Shown in pieces: positions 7,142 through 14,746 of a DNA stretch of 22,816 nt. How positions within the stretch are numbered: position 1 is the stretch's first letter; each line of letters begins with the position of its first letter. The DNA comes from a virus. The stretch is taken from positions 1-22,816 of IMG/VR virus record IMGVR_UViG_3300020205_000692, one strand, 5' to 3'. The notes under the pieces were generated by a model. The model searched no databases. It saw only the letters and a program-made list of their open reading frames with translations, and was not told the origin of the DNA. Both the position numbers and the translations under genes were made by a program.

Positions 7142-8416
7142 CGTCCAACTGTTACACTATGCATGATTGTGAAGAGCGAATCGCACATCATTCTTGAGTG
7201 CCTCAACTCCGTCTACAAGTACATCGACTATTGGGTTATCTGTGACACAGGTTCCACCGATGGTACTCAAGACATCATCAAGAACTTCTTTGCTGAGAAG
7301 GGCATTCCTGGTGAACTCCATTCACATGAGTGGAAGAACTTTGGTCACAACCGAACTCTTGCCTTCCAAGCCGCAGAAGGCAAGGCAGACTATGCATGGG
7401 TCATCGATGCCGACGACTACATTGAAGGTGAACTGAAACTTCCTCCGAATACGGAAACTGATAGTTTTGCCCTTCGTATCAAGCGTGGGTCGTTCTTTTG
7501 GTGGCGCAATCAGGTGTTCAAGTTGGACTGCAAGTGGTCATACAAGGGTGTTCTGCATGAATATGCGGCATGTGAGAAGCCGAATCCCCGCGTGATGAAG
7601 TTGGAGGGATCTTACAACATCTGTGCGCGTACTATGGGCGGGGCTAGAAACCTCAATATCGATCCCATTGAGAAGTACAGTCGCGATGCCATCGTTCTTG
7701 AGGAAGCCCTCAGGGAGGATCCTACGAGTACTCGCGATCAGTTCTATCTTGCTCAGTCGTACTTCGATTCTCAGCAATGGGACAAGTCGGATGCTGCATA
7801 CAGAAAGCGCGTCGAGATGGCTGGATGGGAAGAGGAAGTCTTCTATTCGCTGTATCGAATTGCCATGATTGCAGCAATCACAAACAAGACATTCGGTGAG
7901 ATCAAGGAGAAGTTCCTCATGTCATGGAACTATCGTCCAATCCGAGCCGAACCTCTGTATCACATTGCCAAAATGTATCGCATGGTCAATCAGCCGAGAT
8001 TGGCATACCTATATGCTAAGTTGGCAAAGGACATGCCGTATCCTCACTTTGATATCCTGTTCATCGATGAGGATGTCTACAGGTGGCAGGTAGACGACGA
8101 GATTGCTTCGACTGCATTCTATCTCAATCGTTTTGATGAAGGATTGGATTGTGCAAAGAGATGCCTATCGAATCCTTTGTATCCGGAAACCGAGAAGCCG
8201 AGAATGCAGACGAACATCAATTTGTATAATCAAAAGATGATTGACTCTGCGGGAATGATTGCTGCCATGAATCAGAAGGAAGCCGAACGCAAGTCCGCTG
8301 AGGCACCTAAGATCATGCAGGGCATAGTTGAAGCCAAGCGAGAGGAAGAACTCCGCAAGGATAATCTCAAGCGTCTGTTGAATCGTAAGAAGGATCGCAC
8401 GACAAAGAGTCGCTAA
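7139..8416 (+). CDS. Family 2-like glycosyltransferase with helical-repeat tail
   Basis: A 425-residue protein. The N-terminal GT-A domain shows TLCMIVKSE (about 6-14), the nucleotide-binding DTGSTDGT (36-43), and the metal-binding DADD at 90-93. From about residue 185 the sequence becomes alpha-helical with TPR-like spacing (for example DQFYLAQSYFDSQQWDKSD). The last 60 residues are highly charged and likely coiled (NQKEAERKSAE, KREEELRKD). Related proteins transfer a sugar from a nucleotide donor to glycans, proteins or lipids; the repeat tail hints at a protein partner or acceptor. It lies alone between regA and dUTPase, away from the main sugar cluster at 15753-22816, so it could act on a phage protein or on modified DNA. 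Substrate unknown. Confidence 0.9.
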   Translation: MRPTVTLCMIVKSESHIILECLNSVYKYIDYWVICDTGSTDGTQDIIKNFFAEKGIPGELHSHEWKNFGHNRTLAFQAAEGKADYAWVIDADDYIEGELKLPPNTETDSFALRIKRGSFFWWRNQVFKLDCKWSYKGVLHEYAACEKPNPRVMKLEGSYNICARTMGGARNLNIDPIEKYSRDAIVLEEALREDPTSTRDQFYLAQSYFDSQQWDKSDAAYRKRVEMAGWEEEVFYSLYRIAMIAAITNKTFGEIKEKFLMSWNYRPIRAEPLYHIAKMYRMVNQPRLAYLYAKLAKDMPYPHFDILFIDEDVYRWQVDDEIASTAFYLNRFDEGLDCAKRCLSNPLYPETEKPRMQTNINLYNQKMIDSAGMIAAMNQKEAERKSAEAPKIMQGIVEAKREEELRKDNLKRLLNRKKDRTTKSR

Positions 8417-8425
8417 CTTAGGATC

Positions 8426-8434
8426 TATATTATG
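8426..8434 (+). promoter_or_regulatory. TATATTATG initiation-region motif, copy 2
   Basis: Second exact copy of the nine-base motif seen at 7133-7141, ending in the ATG of the dUTPase gene. AGGA lies at 8420-8423, eight bases before the ATG. Two adjacent genes directly behind regA sharing the same AT-rich start context suggests common translational control, possibly by RegA. Confidence 0.3.
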
Positions 8435-8929
8435 CTTAAGGTATTCCGAACGAATCCGAATGCTGTCGTTCCATCGTTTGCGACTGAGGAATCGGCTTGC
8501 TTCGATCTCTGTGCTTGCCTAAAGGGATCGAGCAAAATAAAGTGCTATACTCGCATGAATCAGCCGATTGAACTCGACTGCATGGATAAGATTGATATTC
8601 CTGCGGAGTTTCGTGTATTGATTCCAACTGGATTAATATTCGATATTCCCGAAGGTCATTCTATTAGAATCTATCCCCGTTCTGGTCTTTCTTTCAAGAT
8701 GGGACTTGTAACTCAGAACTGCGAAGGTATAGTAGACTCAGATTATGTTGAGGAGTGTTTCTTGCTTCTCAAGAACGATTCGCTCTCCCGCGTGACCATC
8801 ACGCACGGAATGCGTGTTGCTCAGGCAGAACTTGTGAGAAACCATGACTATGTGATCATGGAGAGCCTTGAGAGACCTCAAAAGAGAACATCCCGCAACG
8901 GCGGGTTTGGAAGTACAGGCGTGAACTGA
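8432..8929 (+). CDS. dut: dUTPase (trimeric dUTP diphosphatase)
   Basis: A 165-residue enzyme that hydrolyses dUTP to dUMP and pyrophosphate, keeping uracil out of phage DNA and feeding dTMP synthesis. All five motifs of the trimeric family are visible: I ESACFDLCA (20-28), II PRSGLSFK (82-89), III GIVDSDY (99-105, with catalytic Asp102 and Tyr105), IV GMRVAQ (126-131), and V GGFGSTG (157-163). Between motifs I and II there are roughly 20 extra residues compared with the compact bacterial enzyme. In motif III the usual Gly after Tyr is replaced (DYVEE), a mild oddity. The start has the AT-rich context shared with the previous gene. Six bases of the stop-to-start gap follow before the upstream candidate start of the next gene. 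Confidence 0.95.
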   Translation: MLKVFRTNPNAVVPSFATEESACFDLCACLKGSSKIKCYTRMNQPIELDCMDKIDIPAEFRVLIPTGLIFDIPEGHSIRIYPRSGLSFKMGLVTQNCEGIVDSDYVEECFLLLKNDSLSRVTITHGMRVAQAELVRNHDYVIMESLERPQKRTSRNGGFGSTGVN

Positions 8930-8946
8930 ATATCATGGAGAACCAA

Positions 8947-9330
8947 ATGACGCGAGATGAGTTACTAAAGCATCACGAAGTCCTATGCAAACAAGCACGG
9001 GATTTGATGGACAAGAAGAATCGGGACTATGCGGGTAATGATGGCAAGCAACCGTTTGCTAACTTCACGCGCGTCGAGTCGATGGGAATCTGTTCTACTG
9101 AACAAGGATTCATGGTTCGACTAACTGACAAGATGAGTCGCCTCTCCTCCATCATTGAGTCGGGAAAGACCAATGTGAAGGATGAGTCCTTTGAAGATAC
9201 GATGGTTGATGTCATCAACTACATCGTTCTGCTTTCTGCTTATCGGCAGGACAAGCGTATACTGGCACAGTATGGGGAAATCACATATGTCGATACACTG
9301 GTAAACTATCCAGGAAGGGAACTATCATGA
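8947..9330 (+). CDS. DUF1599 / MazG-like nucleotide-associated protein
   Basis: A 127-residue protein, mostly alpha-helical. The pattern KKNRDY (23-28), then PFANF (36-40), then RLTDKMSRL (58-66) and EDTMVDVINYIVLL (from 83) matches the DUF1599 (Nmad1) family, whose E-x4-D-x2-N helix resembles MazG/all-alpha NTP pyrophosphatases. The family is common in phages and linked by comparative genomics to nucleotide or DNA modification; a reaction has not been fixed to my knowledge. An upstream ATG at 8935 is in frame, but GGAG (8937-8940) lies six bases before the ATG at 8947, which I prefer. Its stop overlaps the next gene (ATGA). Being beside dUTPase and near a methyltransferase supports a nucleotide-pool role. 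Confidence 0.85.
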   Translation: MTRDELLKHHEVLCKQARDLMDKKNRDYAGNDGKQPFANFTRVESMGICSTEQGFMVRLTDKMSRLSSIIESGKTNVKDESFEDTMVDVINYIVLLSAYRQDKRILAQYGEITYVDTLVNYPGRELS

Positions 9331-9593
9331 GTAAGTTTAGACCTGTTGGCAAGTTCGTGGCTCTTCGCCGTGACTTCGGTGGGGAGAAGAAGACTGAATC
9401 GGGAATCATCTACAACGATAAGGCAACAACCAAGTTGGTCTGGTCGAAGGTGATCTCCATTGGTGAAGGCGTGACAGAGGATATCAAGGTTGGTGATCGT
9501 GCGCTTTGGGACATCACTAAGTGTCGCGGGAAGCAGCACGAAGATCTTGATGTGATTGAGGAAGAACACATTTACATGGTGGAACGCAACTGA
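9327..9593 (+). CDS. GroES-like co-chaperonin (gp31-like role)
   Basis: An 88-residue protein with the Cpn10 layout: FRPVGKFVALRRD at the N-terminus, a flexible loop with SGIIYND (25-31) where GroES carries its GroEL-binding hydrophobic triplet (here probably IIY), GEGV followed by KVGDRALW (54-61), and a C-terminal VIEEEHIYMVE strand. GroES is about 97 residues and T4 gp31 111, so this is compact. Such proteins cap the host GroEL ring; T4 gp31 is needed to fold the major capsid protein. No GroEL is encoded here. The start overlaps the upstream stop (ATGA), with AAGGGAA upstream, and its own stop overlaps the next ATG (TGATG). Confidence 0.85.
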   Translation: MSKFRPVGKFVALRRDFGGEKKTESGIIYNDKATTKLVWSKVISIGEGVTEDIKVGDRALWDITKCRGKQHEDLDVIEEEHIYMVERN

Positions 9594-9970
9594 TGCCATT
9601 TGGATACTCATACTATCTCGACATGTACGACTGCAAGGCTGGTGTAGCAGACGATATGGAACTCACCTATCGCTTTCTTGAACGAGTCGTTGACAAGATC
9701 GGCATGACCCGCATGAGCCAACCGATAGTCATACATGGACCAACTCACCTTGGCAAGGAACTCTACCCAGCAAAGGCTGGTGTAAGTGGGTGGGTTCCTC
9801 TGATTGAAAGTGGTATTCAAATCCACTCAATCGAACCCACCCACTTCATCACGCTGGATGTGTATTCCTGCAATAACTTTGACAAGAACATCATACTGGA
9901 GTATGCTAGGGAATGCTTTGGCTTCTCGTCGTTCGAGGAGCATATTTTCGCGCGTGGCATTAAGTATTGA
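9593..9970 (+). CDS. speD: S-adenosylmethionine decarboxylase family protein (SpeD-like)
   Basis: A 125-residue protein matching the short bacterial/archaeal AdoMet decarboxylase class, pyruvoyl enzymes that self-cleave to make their cofactor and yield decarboxylated AdoMet for spermidine synthesis. The N-terminus GYSYYLDMYDC and the core VSGWVPLIESGIQIHS align with the family. The expected cleavage site is Glu72-Ser73; His78 (Ser+5) and Cys93 (Ser+20, in LDVYSC) hold the positions of the processing His and catalytic Cys. The usual ESH is ESG here. No spermidine synthase is in the window. Some family members have evolved into arginine or ornithine decarboxylases, so the substrate is open. It sits in a coupled set with the co-chaperonin and methyltransferase genes. 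Confidence 0.85.
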   Translation: MPFGYSYYLDMYDCKAGVADDMELTYRFLERVVDKIGMTRMSQPIVIHGPTHLGKELYPAKAGVSGWVPLIESGIQIHSIEPTHFITLDVYSCNNFDKNIILEYARECFGFSSFEEHIFARGIKY

Positions 9971-9976
9971 GGAAAC

Positions 9977-11161
9977 ATGAACTACAAAATCATACAGGGA
10001 GACTGCCGTGAAGCACTCAAGCAGATTGATGCAGACTCTGTTCATACTTGCGTTACCTCACCTCCGTACTTCGGACTTCGTTCATACAACGGAGGAGATG
10101 GCGAGATCGGAACAGAAGATGAAGTTGTCGAGTATGTCAACGCGCTCGTTGATGTATTCCGCGAAGTTCGTCGCTGTCTTCGTCCTGATGGCACTCTGTG
10201 GTTGAACCTTGGTGATTCCTATATGTCTCAGAGGAATTGTGCTCCTCCACCACAGACAATCGGTGGGCAGCGAGATATGCCTACAACGATTCCTGGTAAT
10301 CGTAGGGAACAGAAGGGACTGAAGCACAAAGACCTCATAGGCATCCCGTGGCGGGTAGCATTTGCCCTACAAGCAGATGGATGGTGGTTGCGTCAAGATA
10401 TCATCTGGCATAAACCAAATCCCATGCCTGAGTCCGTTGAGGATCGCTGCACCAAGGCACATGAGTACATCTTTCTTCTCTCCAAGAAGTCTCATTACTA
10501 CTACGACATGGATGCGATCAAGGAGAACGCCGTGTCTCAGCCTCATGCTCCTGGCAACAAGAACAGGACTCAGCCAGAGGACAAGGGGGCTAGGGATCCT
10601 GCCCTTGATCCTGACCGAGTGGGGGGATCGGATGGAAAGAGGAACAAGCGTTCCGTGTGGTCGGTGAACACCGGGGGGTACAAGGGAGCGCACTTCGCGG
10701 TCTATCCCAAGAAACTCATAGAGCCTTGCGTCCTCTCTGGATCAAGCGAACACGGCTGCTGCTCCAAGTGCGGTGCGCCTTGGGAGAGGGATGTCGAGGT
10801 CGGCATGAGCGACTACGAGAAGCACGGAAAGTACTGCGGCGGTGACTTCGGTCGGGCTGATTCAGTTCCAGAGGGCTTCTCATCGGGTAGGCAGACAAGG
10901 ACTGCCAACGGCACGGTTCCCTCGCTCAAGGCTGCTGAAAGGACGATGAACGGATGGAAGCCCACATGCAAGTGCAAGGATGCCTTGGTCGTTCCCTGCA
11001 CCGTGCTGGATCCGTTCGCGGGATCGGGAACCACCGCCGTGGTTGCTCTGGAGAACGGACGGAACTTCGTAGGTTGTGAACTGAATCCCGAATACATCGA
11101 ACTTGCCAAGAAGAGGATCGCGGAAGAGATTCCCAGCACCCTTGATTCTCTGATGGAATGA
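9977..11161 (+). CDS. DNA methyltransferase (N4-cytosine/N6-adenine class, beta type)
   Basis: A 394-residue AdoMet-dependent DNA amino-methyltransferase. The catalytic motif TSPPYFGLRSY (Ser28-Pro-Pro-Tyr31) comes first and the AdoMet-binding DPFAGSGTT (345-353) last, the beta-class order; SPPY rather than DPPY favours N4-cytosine but does not prove it. Residues about 155-340 should recognise the target. Inside it, Cys261, Cys262, Cys265, Cys331, Cys333 and Cys341 form a likely zinc site just before motif I. GAGGA lies four bases before the ATG. No restriction enzyme is next to it, so it is an orphan that may protect phage DNA from host restriction or regulate. The gene is GC-rich: 37 of 60 bases at 10741-10800. 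Confidence 0.93.
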   Translation: MNYKIIQGDCREALKQIDADSVHTCVTSPPYFGLRSYNGGDGEIGTEDEVVEYVNALVDVFREVRRCLRPDGTLWLNLGDSYMSQRNCAPPPQTIGGQRDMPTTIPGNRREQKGLKHKDLIGIPWRVAFALQADGWWLRQDIIWHKPNPMPESVEDRCTKAHEYIFLLSKKSHYYYDMDAIKENAVSQPHAPGNKNRTQPEDKGARDPALDPDRVGGSDGKRNKRSVWSVNTGGYKGAHFAVYPKKLIEPCVLSGSSEHGCCSKCGAPWERDVEVGMSDYEKHGKYCGGDFGRADSVPEGFSSGRQTRTANGTVPSLKAAERTMNGWKPTCKCKDALVVPCTVLDPFAGSGTTAVVALENGRNFVGCELNPEYIELAKKRIAEEIPSTLDSLME

Positions 11162-11176
11162 CGCTAGGATAACACC

Positions 11177-13711
11177 ATGAAGTTCTACACCAATGTTGCC
11201 ATCCGTGGCAATCGCATTCTTCATCGCGGATATCACAACGGAGTAGCGTTCACCGAGGAGGGGGCATTCAAGCCCTCCCTCTTCGTGTTGAGCCAGAGGT
11301 CAGAGACATGGAGGACGCTCGACGGAAAGTTTGTTGAGCCAATCGTGTTCGATGACATCGATTCTGCGCGTGAGTTCACGGAGAAGTATCGCGATGTCAA
11401 GTCCTATCCCATTCACGGAAACACGGACTACCTCTATCAGTTCATAGGTGAGGAGTATCCCTCCGAGATCAACTATGACATGAAGATGATGAAGATTGCC
11501 TACATCGACATCGAAACCGAGTCGGAGGAAGGCTTCCCAAACATTGCAACTGCGAACGAGAAGGTGAATGTCATCACCATCATCTGCGGCAGCAAGAAGT
11601 ACACATTCGCTCTTGGCAAGGTTGATAAGTCCAAGATGCCGAGTGATGTTCTCGTCAACCTCTATGAAAACGAGGAGCAGATGCTTGGGGACTTTATGCT
11701 CACCTGGCAATCCCTTGGCATCGACATCGTGACGGGATGGAATGTGCAGTTCTTTGATATCCCATACCTTGTTCATAGAATGCAGAGGCTGTTCGGCGAT
11801 TCCTTCCCAAAGAAGTTTTCCCCGTGGGGTAAGTTGAAGGATCGCAAGGTTGAGATCAATGGGCGAGAGAACATCACCTACGAGATCGTGGGCATCAATA
11901 CCCTTGACTACTACGATCTCTACAAGAAGTTCACATATGTGACTCGCGAGTCCTACAAGTTGGATCACATTGCATCTGTCGAACTTGGCGAGAAGAAGAT
12001 CTCGTATCAGGAACACGATAACTTCTGTGACTTCTATCGAAACGACTTCACGAAGTTCGTGCAGTACAACATTCAGGACACCCTGCTCGTCCAAAAACTT
12101 GAATCCAAGTTGCGGCTTCTTGAACTTGCCGTTTCGCTTGCGTATTCAGCCAAGGTAAACATGCAGGATGTCTTCTCTCAAGTCCGTACTTGGGATCAGA
12201 TCATCTATCACTATCTCCATGCAAAGAAGATCGTGATTCCCCCAAAGAAGAAAGGAAAGAAGGATGCGTCATTCGAAGGTGCTTATGTCAAGGATCCGCA
12301 GGTCGGGATGCACAGGTGGGTCGTGGCATTCGACCTTGACTCCCTATATCCCCATCTCATCATGCAGTACAACCTATCTCCCGAGACAAAGACACACCAC
12401 GGTACTCGTAGAGAGGTCACCCCGCCGTCTTTTATCTTCGGTACGACTGCTGCGGCTGCTGCCATATCCAATGCCAAGAAAGAAGACCTCTGCCTTGCTG
12501 CAAATGGTACGACTTATCGAAGGGATGTTCGTGGATTTCTTCCAGAACTCATGGACACCATGTATCAGCAGCGCAAGGAATACAAGCGACTCATGCTTGA
12601 AGCCAAGGCTGCACTCAAGACCCTTCCCAAAGATGCCTCGAAAGAGGAACGAGAAGATCTATCACTTGCGATAAGCAAGTATCACAACTTTCAACTTGTT
12701 CGTAAGATTCAGTTGAACTCAGCATTCGGTGCTATCGGTAATGAGTGGTTTCGCTACTATGACGAGGAGATTGCTGAAGCCATCACCTTGTCGGGGCAAC
12801 TTGCGGTGCAATGGGTCGAGCGGGAACTCAACAAGTACATCAACAAGGTTGTTGGATCAGTCGATGATGACTATGTAATCGCAATCGACACCGACTCCGT
12901 GTATCTTGACCTTGGAAATGTCGTGGACAAGTTTCTTCCGAATGAGAAGGATGAAGAGAAGATCACGAAGTTCATAGACAAAGTTTCCAATGATGCATTT
13001 CAGAAAGTCATAAATGATTCTTATGATAAACTCGCAGTCATGATGAATGCCTACGAACAAAAGATGCATATGAAGCGCGAGTCCATTGCTGCCAAAGGCA
13101 TATGGACGGCTAAGAAGCGGTATATGCTCAATGTCCGATTGGGTGAAGAGAATGTATACCTGAAGGAACCCGAACTAAAGATCATGGGTATTGAGACGGC
13201 TCGTTCATCCACTCCAGAGGTTGTTCGCAATGCCCTCAAGAATGTTATCTCAACCATCATGAACAAGGACGAGTCTGCTGTGCATGACTTCGTCGCGAAG
13301 TTTAGGGATGAATTCAGGGGGCTGAAGCCCGAGAAGGTGGCATTCCCCCGTGGATGCAATGGTCTTAGAGAATATTTTGATCCGACCAACATCTACAAGA
13401 AGGGTACGCCGATTGCCACGAAGGGATCGCTGATCTACAACCACCACCTACGAAAGAACAAGTTGGGTGACAAGTATCAGGAAGTCCGTGAAGGTGACAA
13501 GATCAAGTTCATCTATCTCATCATGCCAAACATGCTGAACGAGAAGGTCATTGCCTTCACGGGAAAGATTCCAGAAGAGTTCGGTCTTGATGGATTCATC
13601 GACTATGATCTTCAGTTGGATAAGACATTTATTGAACCTCTTCGCACGATCCTTGGCGTTCTTGGATGGAGTGTTGAGAAGGTTGACACATTGGAGGCAT
13701 TGTTTGGCTGA
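11177..13711 (+). CDS. 43: gp43-like family B DNA polymerase
   Basis: The 844-residue replicative polymerase with proofreading. Exonuclease motifs: Exo I YIDIETE (Asp111, Glu113; T4 Asp112, Glu114), Exo II GWNVQFFD (Asn189, Asp194), Exo III YNIQD (Tyr297, Asp301). Polymerase motifs: A FDLDSLYP (Asp386), B KIQLNSAFG (Lys510, Asn514), C DTDS (Asp571, Asp573). All catalytic residues are intact and the gene is not split by an intron or intein, which happens in some T4-like polymerases. The C-terminus TLEALFG is a plausible clamp-binding peptide comparable to the hydrophobic tail of T4 gp43. AGGA lies seven bases before the ATG; the stop overlaps the next start (TGATG). Confidence 0.98.
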   Translation: MKFYTNVAIRGNRILHRGYHNGVAFTEEGAFKPSLFVLSQRSETWRTLDGKFVEPIVFDDIDSAREFTEKYRDVKSYPIHGNTDYLYQFIGEEYPSEINYDMKMMKIAYIDIETESEEGFPNIATANEKVNVITIICGSKKYTFALGKVDKSKMPSDVLVNLYENEEQMLGDFMLTWQSLGIDIVTGWNVQFFDIPYLVHRMQRLFGDSFPKKFSPWGKLKDRKVEINGRENITYEIVGINTLDYYDLYKKFTYVTRESYKLDHIASVELGEKKISYQEHDNFCDFYRNDFTKFVQYNIQDTLLVQKLESKLRLLELAVSLAYSAKVNMQDVFSQVRTWDQIIYHYLHAKKIVIPPKKKGKKDASFEGAYVKDPQVGMHRWVVAFDLDSLYPHLIMQYNLSPETKTHHGTRREVTPPSFIFGTTAAAAAISNAKKEDLCLAANGTTYRRDVRGFLPELMDTMYQQRKEYKRLMLEAKAALKTLPKDASKEEREDLSLAISKYHNFQLVRKIQLNSAFGAIGNEWFRYYDEEIAEAITLSGQLAVQWVERELNKYINKVVGSVDDDYVIAIDTDSVYLDLGNVVDKFLPNEKDEEKITKFIDKVSNDAFQKVINDSYDKLAVMMNAYEQKMHMKRESIAAKGIWTAKKRYMLNVRLGEENVYLKEPELKIMGIETARSSTPEVVRNALKNVISTIMNKDESAVHDFVAKFRDEFRGLKPEKVAFPRGCNGLREYFDPTNIYKKGTPIATKGSLIYNHHLRKNKLGDKYQEVREGDKIKFIYLIMPNMLNEKVIAFTGKIPEEFGLDGFIDYDLQLDKTFIEPLRTILGVLGWSVEKVDTLEALFG

Positions 13712-14376
13712 TGGCATATCTAATTGCTAATATTCCACCAATAGAAGTGTTTGTTCGTAAGGAATTTTTATACGATTTTCTTACAGACCAAAATGGAAAA
13801 CCTCTTGGAAAAGGTGAATACGAGTCAGCATATTGGCTGACAGTCAAATCGATTCCAAATCAGGCACTATACTTTGAATCTTTGATCACAGAGTATGGTG
13901 CAGTGTATGACAAGTTGCCTATTCATGCATATGTCTGGCGAAAGGATGTCGAGGTTGACAAGTTGTATCCGTTGGATTGGTTGCAACTTTGGGATGGATT
14001 GTCATACAATATTTCTGTCATAAAGAAATTCCAACTGAGGAATGCACGGTGTGAAGTTGTCATGAAGGACAAGTCCCGTGCGCTAGGCTACTATCTCTTC
14101 ACCGTTGATCCTTGCTCATCGGAACCGAATGAAATGGATGTATCTTGGGCAGAGACACCGAATGAACACAAATCATTCAACATCATCAAGTTAGACAATG
14201 GGCAGTTCGCAGCACAACCCAACAATCGAATCATCTGGAGGAATCAGTCTCAGGTTCCAACCTCCGATCTCAAGATTCCATATTTCAAGTTCTCCACCAA
14301 GAAATGGTTCTGTGAGAATCAGGATCGATGGAGTGCATCGAAGGCTACAAAATTCAACTATGATGAAGAATCATAA
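13711..14376 (+). CDS. Conserved T4-like phage protein between polymerase and UvsX
   Basis: A 221-residue protein coupled to the polymerase by a TGATG overlap. Features seen: an N-terminal PPIEVFVRKEFLYDF, a central LQLWDGLSYNISVIKKFQLRNA, and KLDNGQFAAQPNNRIIWRNQS (about residues 163-183). I recall proteins of this size and pattern at the same position in marine T4-like phages, always unnamed. The alternation of aromatic and charged residues suggests beta strands. No catalytic motif, membrane segment or signal peptide is visible. The constant place beside gene 43 and uvsX implies a replication- or recombination-linked role, which is inference. Confidence 0.88.
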   Translation: MAYLIANIPPIEVFVRKEFLYDFLTDQNGKPLGKGEYESAYWLTVKSIPNQALYFESLITEYGAVYDKLPIHAYVWRKDVEVDKLYPLDWLQLWDGLSYNISVIKKFQLRNARCEVVMKDKSRALGYYLFTVDPCSSEPNEMDVSWAETPNEHKSFNIIKLDNGQFAAQPNNRIIWRNQSQVPTSDLKIPYFKFSTKKWFCENQDRWSASKATKFNYDEES

Positions 14377-14384
14377 GACTACTA

Positions 14385-14412
14385 TTGACTGTCATCCTAA
14401 CTATGCTAGAGT
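14385..14412 (+). promoter_or_regulatory. Candidate extended -10 promoter before the uvsX pair
   Basis: In the 66-base gap, the longest non-coding stretch in the window, TTGACT (14385-14390) is followed after 16 bases by TAGAGT (14407-14412), with TG one base before it (14404-14405) as in extended -10 promoters. The -35 box matches five of six consensus bases and the -10 four of six. Transcription would start near 14419 and read the small gene at 14443 and uvsX. Confidence 0.4.
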
Positions 14413-14442
14413 GTGTGAAACCCCAACAAAGGAGTATAGAAT

Positions 14443-14736
14443 ATGAGTGTAAAGTTGATTAGACTGACGACAGGTGAGATGCTTCTCGCAAACACAAGCA
14501 TTGAGAACAATGCATACACGCTGAAGAAGCCAGCATGGATTGCACAACTGAAGCAAGGCGAGTTTGCCCTTGTTCCTTGGCTTCCCCTCGCGAAGGAAGA
14601 TGTCGTGACTCTCAGCGGCGACAAGATCATGTATTGCCTTGAGCCGGAGATTGGTATTCTCAACGAATACAACTCAGCATTTGGATCGGGTATCGTTGTT
14701 CCAGGTGGTGTGAAGCCATTGTCTCTTTCTCTCTAA
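14443..14736 (+). CDS. Small conserved phage protein, possibly Sm-like barrel
   Basis: A 97-residue protein with a strong AAAGGAG eight bases before its ATG. The opening VKLIRLTTGEMLLANTSI, followed by YTLKKPAWI and VVTLSGDKIMYCLEP, reads as a run of short beta strands with a conserved T-G-E turn, the sort of layout found in Sm/Lsm-type barrels; I cannot confirm the fold. I recall similar short proteins directly before uvsX in marine T4-like phages. It ends ten bases before the uvsX GTG, so the two are likely expressed together, perhaps from the promoter-like site at 14385. Function unknown; RNA or single-stranded DNA binding is a guess. Confidence 0.85.
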   Translation: MSVKLIRLTTGEMLLANTSIENNAYTLKKPAWIAQLKQGEFALVPWLPLAKEDVVTLSGDKIMYCLEPEIGILNEYNSAFGSGIVVPGGVKPLSLSL

Positions 14737-14746
14737 GGAGAACCGA

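Noticed and set aside
8892-8905. Short hairpin CCCGC-AACG-GCGGG followed by TTT
   Set aside because: It encodes the conserved GGFGSTG motif of dUTPase and has only three T residues after it, so it is explained by coding and is not a good terminator.
11300-12094. 264-codon open frame on the - strand
   Set aside because: It lies wholly inside the DNA polymerase gene, whose motifs are intact. The translation is a mirror of that codon pattern with no recognisable domain.
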